Origin: Diatrype stigma
Lineage: Eukaryota; Ascomycota; Sordariomycetes; Xylariales; Diatrypaceae
NCBI GenBank assembly: GCA_022225965.2
Contig: JAKJXP020000001.1
Coordinates: 496,001-560,000, forward strand
DNA: 64,000 nucleotides
Direction: 5' to 3'
The notes under the pieces were generated by a model, which worked only from the letters and a program-made list of their open reading frames with translations, did no database searches and had not been told where the DNA came from. Positions 11,708 through 22,050 of this stretch are shown here, piece after piece (the first letter of the stretch is position 1; the number at the start of each line of letters is the position of its first letter). The translations under genes were made by a program, and so were the position numbers.

Positions 11708-12890
11708 ATGGCCTCACAAGAGCGGATCACGGTGCACAACCTCGCAGGCAAGTTTCCACCTAGATTAGATCTCACATAGACACCCATACACACACACCGA
11801 ACAGTCCCTCTCCCCCCAGCAAGACAAAACAAACCCGACTAACCCCCAACCCCACAGACCTGAAGAACACCTCCGACGACGCGATCCCGAACTACCTGAA
11901 CAGCCTGAAGTTCCGGCAGGACCACCGGCTGACGGACACGCGGCTGGCGCTCGGGTACGGGGCCTTCGCCCTGGCCGCCGCGTGCTTCCTGTGGGACCGC
12001 CAGCTGGGCTTCGAGGGCACCAAGTACTGGACCGCGGCCGCCGTCGCCGTCTACGCCCTGCTCAACGGCGTCCTGACCTACTGGGTCACCTACGTCGAGC
12101 GCGGCGTCGTCTACCAGGGCACCGCGCCCGATGGCTCCAAGGTATGCCTTATCGCACTCCTATACTATAGCTACACTCTGCCCCATTTGCCCACTCTGCC
12201 GCTCAATGGCAATGCGCTCGCTTTTGCTCTGCTGCTACTCGAATTCCATATTGTCCCGTATACACACACTGCCAAACGAAGCGATGTGGAAGGGGGCTAT
12301 TAGTTAGCCGGGGCCGAAGAGGAAGAAGAAGAGGAGGGAGGGGCTCTTCCGCCAGAAAGAACCGCTCGCCCACTTGCTCATCCACCATTACCTTCACCAC
12401 ACACACACACACATACACACATATATATATATACACGAACATCTCACTAACGCTTCCCCCCTCTACCCCACAGGTCTCCATCGCCACCTCCACCCAGAAG
12501 AACGTGCCGGTCTACAACGTCAAGATCACCGTGACGCCCGCCGGGTCCGGGTCTGGGTCCTCCTCCAAGCAAGCCCCGAGCCAGACCATCGAGCTGGACC
12601 GCTCCTTCACGGGCTGGTTCGACGTCCAGGGCCACTTCGTCGCGCTGCCGTTCCAGACCATGCTCGCGACCGCGGTCCCCGCCATCGGGAAGGCGGATCC
12701 CAAGAGGGTAGCTGCTGCTGCTACGGCTGCGCCGCCATCAGGGGCAGCAGGGTCTTATTCGTCGGAGCTGCTGGAGGCGGACGCGGCAACTCTGGATGCG
12801 CTTCTGGCCTCCTCTTCTTCGGAGGCGACGGGCGCGGATGCTACTGCTGCTGCGGCGGCGGGCAAGAAGACGAAGCGGAGAAAGGCATGA
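11708..12890 (+). CDS. spc2: Signal peptidase complex subunit 2
   Basis: Three exons: 11708-11747, 11858-12141, 12474-12890. They give 246 residues. Exon 1 ends at a GC donor (GCAAGT), making a GC-AG intron; only this junction keeps the frame and gives NLADLKNTSDDAIPNYL. There are two membrane helices at about 52-72 (ALGYGAFALAAACFLW) and 80-102 (YWTAAAVAVYALLNGVLTYW), then the conserved SPC25 C-terminal beta region (VYNVKITV, FTGWFDVQGHF) and an Ala/Ser-rich tail ending in KKTKRRKA. SPC2 links the signal peptidase catalytic subunit to the Sec61 translocon. Intron 2 is unusually long for this locus (332 nt) and carries CA and TA dinucleotide runs around 12400-12435. Confidence 0.92.
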
Positions 12891-13280
12891 ACGATGTGTA
12901 TATGCATTGATGAAGAGACGACGATGATCATATTAGCAGGCAACAGTTAGCTAGCTAGTAATTGCTCATTTATGAATCTCCCTGCCACCGACTGACTTGT
13001 CTAAGCCATCTCAGCTAATGAGCAGCCAGCTTACCATGCAGCCATGGTCATAAACAATATAGCAATCAATGCCCTGTTGCCAAAACAAAACAAAACCTCC
13101 CTGTGACCCCTCCCCGTAAACAATATAGCAACTCATGCGTTGGTACAAAAAGGAAAAAACCCCTCCTGTGATCCCTTGCCGTAATCCAGTACATGCTATC
13201 TCACAAAACACCCTTACCAGTGCAAAATTCCATTGCCTCTCACATTATGGTGAGTCGATCCAACGCCCCTGGCTATTATA
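12891..13280. other. Convergent intergenic region with a tandem ~65-bp duplication
   Basis: 390 bp between spc2 and mms19. At 13051-13116 and 13117-13181 lie two adjacent diverged copies of one segment. Each starts TAAACAATATAGCAA, continues with an AAAACA-rich stretch and CTCC(C)TGTGA, and ends CCG. No gene is seen. Confidence 0.6.
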
Positions 13281-16200
13281 TTAGCCTTGCTTAGCACCAT
13301 CAGCACCATCCGCCTGGTCGATCTTATCCCATGCCTCTGTGGCAGCTCGTGCGGTTTGCCTAATTTCACGCACGCAGTCGTTAAGAGCGGCTGCCATAGT
13401 GCGGGAGAGGGCCGGTCGCAAAGGTAAAAGCTCGCGTTGCTTGTATGTCGCCGGCAGCTTGTTAAAGATGTCCACGACAAACTTGCGACATGTCACTATG
13501 TTATCTCTTGGGTCAGCCAACGTTCCTTTACTTTGAGGAGAAAGAATAGCTGCGCGATGCATAGTGCCAGGTACCCTTGACCTTGGAAATAAAGCATAAT
13601 AGCAGAGCTAGGACTTACCAAGAGCGCGGTGATCGCGTGGAGAAACCAAACCCGATTCGAAAGATAGGGGATCCGTGACAACCATTACTGGTCCGTTTTG
13701 AGCAGAACCCAACGGGCTTGCGGACCTGTAGACCTTGGCGAGGCTTTTACTCAAACTGGGGAGGTGGCCCTGGAACGCTTCCGGGTCTTTTGTCAAGATC
13801 TCTAATAGCACTTGGAGGCAAGCTGACACCTCTACCCCTGGCTCCAGTGCGCGCAGCGAGAAGATGATGATCCGGACAATTTGGGGGACATCGTCCGCGT
13901 AGTGCTCAAATCTTGCATATTTGAGCATGGAAAACGTGGCAACAGATCGATGCACCGCCTCATCCGATGGAATATCGCTGCTACCGCGGCCGTGTCTAAC
14001 TGCGCGTCTCGCAGTCTCCGCCATCAGTCTTTCCAGCCTCTCATATTCCCGACCACTGGTTGTGGTCAAATTCCGGTTGGTATACTCCAGTGTCTCATTG
14101 AATATCTCCATGGTACTGAGATTGCGGATACTGGGGAGGCACCTCCGGAGGTATGGCTTGACAGCCTGGTGATAAATCCATGCATCGGCCAATCTTTTGC
14201 GAATGGCGTGGTTCTCTTTGCGCAGGCACTCCTGGGGGCTCAGCAGGATTTCAAAGCTCTTAGCTAGTTGCCTGCCCGGTGCCGTACCAATCAGTCCTTT
14301 GTCACAGACTAGGCGGAGTAGGCCATTCATCCTGGGATCGTTGCCTTGAAACCGAGCAACATCTCCGGATAGGAAATGCAAGACACTGCGTAAGACCCGA
14401 ATGACATCTGTAGGTGGATTTCGGCCTTCAATGCCGCTCCAGATTGTAATGAATGACATAGCAATATCATCCAGAAGAGCCAACCACTCGGTCTTCCTTT
14501 CATCCCCTTTGATGACAAACTTGTTGGAGAGTATTGTCCATATTGTGTCTAACGTTACTCTGGTAACTTCCGAGGTAGGGTCCGTTGGTGTCTGGAGAAG
14601 TACCTTCTTCAGGTTCTGGAGGGCGTGTAGATGATACTTCAAGTACAGTTAGACGATATTCTAATGCAGATCTAGTTCATTGTACTTACCTCGTGATCCA
14701 TAGCCCCGGGAAAGAGCCCCTGTAAAATACCCATCGACAGGGGCGCAGTTCTGTACTGATGCATAGGGCTGATCTCTGCCATAGTCTTGAAAGACTCGTC
14801 ATCACAGATACTCTCGAAGGATTCAGAGCCCGTACTGAGGAGCCTGAAAGCCTCCTGGTCAAGCTGCAGAGCCTTCTGCTCATCTTCACTCAGAGCTCGA
14901 ACAATCGAAGTTGCTAATTGTGCAAGTTGGTGAAGGGCAATGTCTTGCTGTGCGGCCAACTTCCAATCAGGTGTCACAAAGTCCCTGTGAAGCCCAACCA
15001 TCCATCCCTTGTCACCAGCTACATTGGGTACCTTGTATATATCAGTGAATCGATGATAAAGTCTTTCCAAAACGCAAAGGCAGTATGCCAACACTTGTTG
15101 ATGGTCATCATAACCACTTGCACGCAGATCCTTCGTGGTTTGTGCCAGTGAATTAGCGGTCCCTTTCTCATGCTGGGCCTGAAGTAACTGTTCATATACG
15201 GCGACAAGCTTGCCGTACTCTTCCTTAGAAAGGGGTCGTGGCTTCACTTCGGATAGGGCGAGCCTTGCTGCTATATTCTCCAAAGAACGTGTTATGGCCG
15301 CGTTCAGGATAGATATGAAAGCAGACCAGTATCTCGGTGGCGCGCGGAACGTTAGCATCCAGAAGAAGCCATCCAGGAAAGCGTGGATTAGTGTCATAGA
15401 ATCCGATAGGGTAAACGAAGCCTTGGATGCCTTGGAGTATGCGATGTCGCATAAGGTTTCCCCAACGTTCTTGATCTCATAAACAAATATTTTGTTGTGG
15501 CACCGTGCGGGGAAAAGCTCCTTGACTAACTCGATATATGTCAATAGGACTTGCTGGAAGCCCTGGGGATATTGTGGCATGGCTTTTCCTAAGGCTAAAG
15601 TTGCCAAATAGCGGATTGCATAGTCGGAGATCTTATCATCTGCAGCTTCCTGACTAGTGTTGATGAAACGTCTGCTTCGTAATGGATATGTAACGACAGT
15701 TTCTGAGAGCAAATTGAAAATTTCTGTGCAGACAGGATCGGTAACCAGCCTGTGAGCTTCGATCTCATATGATTTTTGGTTGACAAGCGTTGCCATCCCT
15801 TCGATTAACTTGGGGAAAATTTCCAATCGCTCGGTATACGGACGATCCGATAATGCGTTCCAAAGAGGGAGATATATCTCCTGAAAAAAGGTATCCCCAA
15901 ACAGCTCGTCTTTCAATGGATTTACCAAAGACTGATCAAAGGTATGGTTGTCAATCAGGTTGGATCGTGCAGTCAGTACCCAATTCAAGAGGGTCAGAAG
16001 GTCTTTTTTGAGACTTGACGACTGGGTTGAAAGGACCGTGGTTTTTACATGGGCCAAAGCCGGGCCGATCATCGAAAATGCCTGAGGGGTTTCTCTGAAA
16101 GTAGCAGCAAGTAGTCTAGCGGCCTGAAGAGCATATTTCTCGCTTGCTATATCCTCTGCAAGGTCTCGCCATGCGTTGTTGAAGAAGAGCCGCAGATCGT

Positions 16201-17325
16201 CTTCCTCCATCCGCGCTGGTAAAAATTGGATGACTTTCAGCGTTGCCTCGATAGTGTCCTCTACTTCGCCTTTCCGAACCTCATACTTGAGTGCACTCCA
16301 GATCTGATCGGCATATGGTACGACGCTTTGTTTGGGATTGTCATACAAGGTGACACATGCTTGGATTGTCTGGAGTATATCTACTTTCACGGTGACGGTC
16401 ACCGCATCGCCTTGGTCGAGCTTGGCGATAAGGTATGGTATTGCATGGCTAGCAAGGCGATGATGGGCAGAGAAGCACGATCTCAAGGCCGCCTTAAGGT
16501 CTTCTGGTGTAATTCCGGATGATGTTGCCGCGGCTCGTAGAGTGATTGGGAAGTATGCAGAGAAGGTTTTGAAAACTTCGGACGTGACATCATCCGAGGG
16601 AGAGAATTTCTGCAGAAAAATCTTCAAGATCTCAAACCACTTCATCAGATTCTTCGGATCCCTCTCGCTGCTGCAGACTTTTAGGAGTCCTGTCATGAAG
16701 TCGCATGTGTTTCCGTGTCTTTGCCCCAGATCATTGGAAACAGAATCGTCTTGGAGAAGTCCTAATATTAACTGATAAATCTCCAACCGCGTAGCTGGGG
16801 CTTGCAATTTGAAATCGTCCCCTAGCTTGCTGACACCCTCGATGATATCATTTCCGATAGGTGGGCTGAACATCTTCATATCCGTGAGATGTTGCAAGGC
16901 TTTCGCGGATGCTGTAATCCCAGCTTTGTGATCGCTGGAGAATAAGGAGCAGAAGAAGTTCACGAGAAGCTTCACTTGCTCTGCTTTCAAAGCATCTCTT
17001 TTCAGGACTGCAAGAGTACTGGCCAGGAATTCCAACGCTGGAGAAGGACATTAGTTGAGTAAAATATAGACAAGACGCTATTGATCAAACCTTTAGCTCT
17101 TGAGATGAAGTCATCATCATCCTGGCCTCCGTTACCAGCCCCATCGTCAGAACTGGCCGACGGCATCCAGCGGTTGATTGATGAGACCCATTGACCGACA
17201 AGCACTCGATTGTTAGTGGAAGCTTCGATCATGGATGCTGCCTTTTGAGCTGCTACTTTTGCCTCCTCGGGATCGTCGGATAGGACGTATTGGAGAGCAA
17301 GCTCCGGGAAACCGACAGTCGCCAT
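13281..17325 (-). CDS. mms19: MMS19/Met18 cytosolic Fe-S protein assembly factor
   Basis: Four exons: 17091-17325, 14690-17037, 13619-14636, 13281-13549. They give 1,289 residues, longer than yeast Met18 and human MMS19 (~1,030). The MMS19 N-terminal HEAT domain is clear: LKAEQVKLLVNFFCSLF, and the family signature CDFMTGLL...ERDPKNLMKWF...YFPITLR...GITPEDLKAALRSCF. The C-terminal HEAT region ends NIVTCRKFVVDIFNKLP...LNDCVREIRQTARAATEAWDKI. MMS19 is the targeting subunit of the CIA complex. It delivers Fe-S clusters to DNA polymerases, helicases and TFIIH's XPD, hence the older DNA-repair and transcription labels. The last junction (acceptor GCAG at 13551-13550) is the least certain. An in-frame ATG at 17436 would add 37 residues. 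The gene is divergent from mtd1. Confidence 0.9.
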
Positions 17326-18392
17326 GTCTGGTACTTCGTGAGATGAAGTAGATAAGTAAAGTGAAGTCGGCGAAGCTGCGCGATGATGGCCCAACTGGCC
17401 TTTGATGTATGAATGATGGATGAACGATACTTCCAAGTCGGGCGCCGCGTAGTTGCAGGCGTAAGTCTATGCGCAGTGCCTTTTCTCCGGAACTAGGTCA
17501 TGTCGATGTCTAATGGCTACCAAAATGCGACCGCAACAAGAGGATAATGATGGGGCGAGATACTATCCAGGACCATATGGAGATCCAGGATTATCACAGG
17601 AGTAAAGTAGATCTGGTAGTGACCAGGTAGTTGGTAGTTGGTAGCTGGTAGTTGATAATTGGGTTGGTAGTAGGCAGTTGTAGTTTCCCAAGACTCGAGT
17701 GATTCCACACCCTAGCAGCCCCCACCATGGAATGACGAAAGAAAACACTGGACGTCAGGGCACTAACCGCGGGGCAGCACTTTAACGCTAATGATACTGA
17801 TCAGACTGATGGCGCTAATCCCGAAAGCGTAAGAGGGGTAATAGATTTTTCTGGTCTTCCTTAGCAATTGGGTGGGGACATCGAAGGTACGGACCTCAGT
17901 GTCTGGGTACATTTGTAGGTACCTGCCTGGCAGCCTGGCAGCCTGGGTAGTTGCAGGCAGGGCAGTAGGGATTAGGCTGTTTGGTATTATGTATTATGTA
18001 TTATGTATTTATGGTTCTACGTTTTCACGTTTCTACGTTCCACTGAGTTGATTACGGGTTTATTATGAGAATAAAATCATTAATCGCTCGTTATCCAGTG
18101 TCGTTCCCTGTTACAATCTTGTCTTGTTTCTTCTCACTTCCTCCCCCCTTATGCTATCCAGCATTTAAGGATCGACTTCTTCGTAGTGCGTCCGTGACTT
18201 CTGGATTTACCCAATTCCAATTCTGTCGCTCTCTTCATTGTGGGGTGGTGGATCAGGTATGTTTTGGTATTTTCTTGTATTTGTGTAACACAAGCCTGAG
18301 GATCGTGCTTCAATCTCTAAGGCACATAGTTGTGATACTCTACCCAAAGAGTCTCTTTCATTAACTGCTGCTAGACTTCCAGGAACAGAACC
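17326..18392. promoter_or_regulatory. Divergent region MMS19 / MTD1 with short tandem repeats
   Basis: 1.07 kb without a supported gene. It contains a TAGTTGG-type heptamer run around 17624-17675, a GGCAGCCT run near 17930, and TATTATG copies near 17985-18010. A possible 5' UTR intron for mtd1 starts at the GTATGT at 18257 and ends at CAG 18382 or TAG 18374, just before the start codon. This intron is inferred from the sites alone. Confidence 0.4.
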
Positions 18393-19560
18393 ATGGCTGC
18401 CCAGGAATTACCTAAGACCTGCAAGGTCATATTGGCAGAAACCATTGCCCGAGGCCTTCTTGCCGAAGTGAAAGAAACCCTTGGGGCGATCCAGCAGGAT
18501 ACGGAAGGTCAGCCCACCCTGGTGGCTTTCTTGGCAAATGACGACCCTGCAGCAGTCAAGTATGCAGAATGGTCCAAGAAGACGTGTGAAGAGAAGTGAG
18601 CGATCCAATGAATCCCCCTTGCTACATATTGCCCATCCAATCCTCAAGGCTCAGGTTTGGTGATGGCTAACCAATTTGCTCCAGCGGGTTTGATTTTGAC
18701 TTGCGCCAAGTGAACAAAGACAACCTGGAAGAGGAAATCATGGCCGCCAACGAGGATAGTAAAGTGGATGGTATCATTGTGTACTACCCCATCTTCCCCG
18801 GAAACCCTGCGCATGATAAGTACATCCAGGAGACAGTCTCCCTGGCCAAGGATGTGGAAGGCCTGTGCCATAAGCACGTTTACAACATGTACCACAACGT
18901 GAGATTTCTAGACCCCCCTGAGAACCGGAAGAAGTCCATCCTCCCTTGCACCCCCCTCGCAGTGGTCAAGATATTGGAATATCTTCAGATCTACAACTCT
19001 ATCCTGCCGTATGGGAACCGGCTCTTCGGCAAAACCATCACCGTCATCAACCGCTCCGAAGTCAACGGCCGACCCCTGGCCGCGCTGCTCGCCAACGACG
19101 GGGCAACAGTCTACTCGGTAGACTTGACTGGAGTCCAGCTCTTCACGCGCGGTCAGGGCATCCGCCAACCTCGACACCAGGTCCAAGATAAAGAAGGTTG
19201 GGGCTTGGAACAATGCGTCCGCATCAGCGATGTCATCATTGGTGGCGTGCCTTCGGAGAAATACAAAGTGCCAACAGAGTTCATCCGAGATGGGGCGGTT
19301 TGTATCAACTTCTCTTCGTACCGAAACTTCGACGGCCCAGCTGTCAAGGAGAAGGCATCGATATATGTGCCTTCGGTCGGTAAAGTGACGATTTCCGTCC
19401 TCCTTCGCAATCTAGTGGTAAGTGCAACAATCAATCATAACGCGAATAGTCTCTAATGCAATCACAGCGGCTCATTGCCAACCGCCCCTCCACGAAGGCG
19501 GATGGTTCCACGGATGAGGGCAAGACGAAGGCCAAGATCGAAGCCTTTGTGGATGGCTAA
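18393..19560 (+). CDS. mtd1: NAD-dependent 5,10-methylenetetrahydrofolate dehydrogenase
   Basis: Three exons: 18393-18595, 18685-19417, 19468-19560. They give 342 residues (yeast Mtd1 320). The protein matches the monofunctional fungal enzyme throughout: VDGIIVYYPIFPG in the catalytic domain, LGKD-like VSLAKDVEGLCHKHVYNM, then the Rossmann domain GKTITVINRSEVNGRPLAALL and VIIGGVPSEKYKVPTEFI. It oxidises methylene-THF to methenyl-THF with NAD+ in the cytosol, feeding one-carbon units to purine synthesis. The second intron is 50 nt and was placed by the ending RLIANRPSTKADG, which restores the family C-terminus. The ATG is preceded by CAGAACC, giving a good Kozak-like context. Confidence 0.95.
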
Positions 19561-19849
19561 ATAGAACAAATGATACCCGGCCATCTTCTATGTATGTGTA
19601 GTGTTTATCGTATGATCATCCGTGAGATAGATCGTGAGTTTGCCCCAAAGTAGGCGTCCTACAACATTCAAGTCAAGTCAGACAATTAGTCTAAGAGGTA
19701 GGCCGTCATATATGCTGTAAAGGAACCTCGTAGGTCCCCCTTGAGAAATACATGAGGACTGGCAATATCGCATTGCGATTCATCAGCGTTGGCATCAAGT
19801 CAAACTATCACCAACTGCCCTGCCCAGGTAGGCTCCGGCCAAGCACCTG

Positions 19850-20338
19850 CTAAACATCCCGAAGCGCCTCCAAGTCTGCGTCCAAGACTCCCTCCATGAT
19901 CTCAACGTGGCCTCTCACCTCTCGTACTTCACTGTCCATCTCTTTCAGTACATCATCCCAAGTCTTCCCTCTGGTTGGGCGTTTACGAAGACCACCGATG
20001 GCTTCGAGCAGGTTCTGAAACCGCATAGAAAGCTCTGTGAGCATGTCACGATCGATGGCGATACCACCCGGCGTTTCTGAAGAGGTATCGAGCTTGTTGG
20101 CTGTGTTCTTGGGGGTGCCGCTCGAAGTATCCTCTTCCCCATATTCGTTAGACAGCTGGGTGCGGCGAAGCTTCTCTACGAGCTCAGACTCATCGCGTTT
20201 TTTCTTGCTACCAGGAGATGGGCTGGGGTTGTCTGTCCATATTCTGGACGAGCGTCCCTGGTGCTTTGGGGTTCTGGGGTGTTTGCTGCTCATATTGGGC
20301 GGATTGCTGTAGGTTGGCTGTTGAAAGGTAGCAACCAA
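19850..20338 (-). CDS. Small hypothetical protein, possible C-terminal coiled coil
   Basis: A single-exon frame of 162 residues that I do not recognise. The N-terminal ~60 residues are basic and Ser/Pro rich (KHPRTPKHQGRSSR, PGSKKKRDESELVEKL), suggesting a nuclear or phospho-regulated tail. Residues 95-162 are predicted helical with heptad-like spacing (LTELSMRFQNLLEAIGGL, then VLKEMDSEVREVRGHVEIM). A start at 20293 (MSSKHPRTP) is as likely as the upstream one at 20338. It is convergent with mtd1. The long helix-forming frame and codon usage argue for a real gene, but there is no family evidence. Confidence 0.55.
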   Translation of the reverse strand: MVATFQQPTYSNPPNMSSKHPRTPKHQGRSSRIWTDNPSPSPGSKKKRDESELVEKLRRTQLSNEYGEEDTSSGTPKNTANKLDTSSETPGGIAIDRDMLTELSMRFQNLLEAIGGLRKRPTRGKTWDDVLKEMDSEVREVRGHVEIMEGVLDADLEALRDV

Positions 20339-22050
20339 AGATCACAGAAAAACCTAGACCTGCTTTATATAGATATCGCTGAGACTATAGCCTCAGGTAT
20401 AAGGAACCACATGGTAATGTCTTACCTATGTATGAGACTGTGTGAGTATCACCTAAGGCATTACCTAAGGCGAGCTTGCTGAGATTAGAAGCCTCAGTGG
20501 TCTTCCAGCAGAATCACCGCTATGGTCATTTCAATCGTCATGACTCATGAAAGTCCCTCTAAGCAAGGCTTTGTAAGTGCACAATTGCAACATAGGGCCT
20601 CCAATTCCTAGACACATGCAGAAAGCGAAAGCGTGTCAACCAGAAATGACAAACATACTCGACTAGAAGAGAATCATGATGGTTACACAAAGTAAGCGTC
20701 TTCTCTCTGTCAGTCATTTACACTTTGCTGAATGTATATATAGTTGGCGACATCATGATCCAGAAGGCTAGATGAGTTCTTGATCGTGTATGGGCATTGG
20801 CAAGAACAATGACGGCCTTTTCGAAGCTCTGTCTCTATCTCCGTCTCCTTTGCGCCCTAGCCCATACAATAGACACGGCCCGGGGACAACTATTACCAAG
20901 GCGCGAGACTCTCTGCCTACTTAGGTAGCACCGGATGTTGACGTCTCCGCCTGGTTTTTCCTGGAAAGGGGGAATAACATACGCTCGAACGGGGGCGTTG
21001 TAAAATTCGCATCTACTATGTATTCCCCTCGCCAAACGGAGAGTCTTGGCATCCGGATCCGAATCTCGGAACGGAGCCGGAGCAGTAACGCCCGGGTCTA
21101 AGCTGCTAGGGTTTTCTTGGCCGGTATCTAGACCGGATTCTCCGTGTACAGTATTCTGTGCAAGGGTGCTAGAGGTTCTGCAGTACTCGTTCGTTGCTCG
21201 TATTGGGGACTGGTGTAAAACTTAGACAATCCCAACAACTCCCGGCCTCAAGCTGTGGGGTACATTGGATTGACTTGTTCAATATTCAATTGAGCTTCCT
21301 ACCATGTCACCATCTACGATTCTACCATCAGATAACGAGAGGTCCCGGAGTAGATCGACCCCTCCCCCGCCCTTCCTCGCTTTGATCAGCTCCACACTTT
21401 TGCTTTAGTGGCCTGTTTTCCAGCGTAATAGCGACGTAATAGCGCGGCTAATCTCGCTTCGCTGTTTACTTACAACCCTGAATGTAGATGTTCGATGGTG
21501 ATGACTCAAAACATGAAGAAATTGGTTGAGCAAAAATAGGCAACACAGTTGCTGTGGATACCATAAGACAGGCGCGATATGAAGGCGACGGCAACTTTAG
21601 GGATCACGAGACTTCGCGTCGTTCTCGACCACAGGTGACCCCTGCCTTTCTCAGGCACCAGTCGCGCTGTGTTGCCTTGTAACAGGCGACACTCCACAAC
21701 ATGCCCCCTAGATGCAAGCGACAGCGGCCGAACACCATTCAGCTGAAAGACAAGCGAGCTTAGCGGATGGCTAATGGAGCTACATGCGATAGACACGCGA
21801 TACCCCTGAGACTATTAGGTCGACTACCTACTAAGTAGGTAGGAACGGCATGAGATATAGCTTATGGCTTCTAGCATATAAACCCAATGATATCTCCTAA
21901 CCAATGCTCTGAGCTTTCGATTCTATTTTGTAGTAGCTATGATTAATAGTACTCTTCGCCCTGAATCCCCCCTTCTTTTAATCGTCTATTAGTGATTACT
22001 CTTGCTTGTCCTAGCTCTCGTTATCCGCTGGCAAGAAGCCACAAGCAGCC
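20339..22050. other. Intergenic region upstream of the ankyrin gene
   Basis: 1.7 kb without a supported gene. A near-perfect palindrome TACCTACTAAGTAGGTAG lies at 21825-21842 and recurs at 38897. A pyrimidine-rich leader (around 21955-22015) precedes the ankyrin gene start. Confidence 0.4.

Noticed and set aside
18065..18364. A 99-codon frame just upstream of mtd1
   Set aside because: It lies in the likely 5' UTR/intron of mtd1 and has no similarity. It is more likely leader sequence than a gene.
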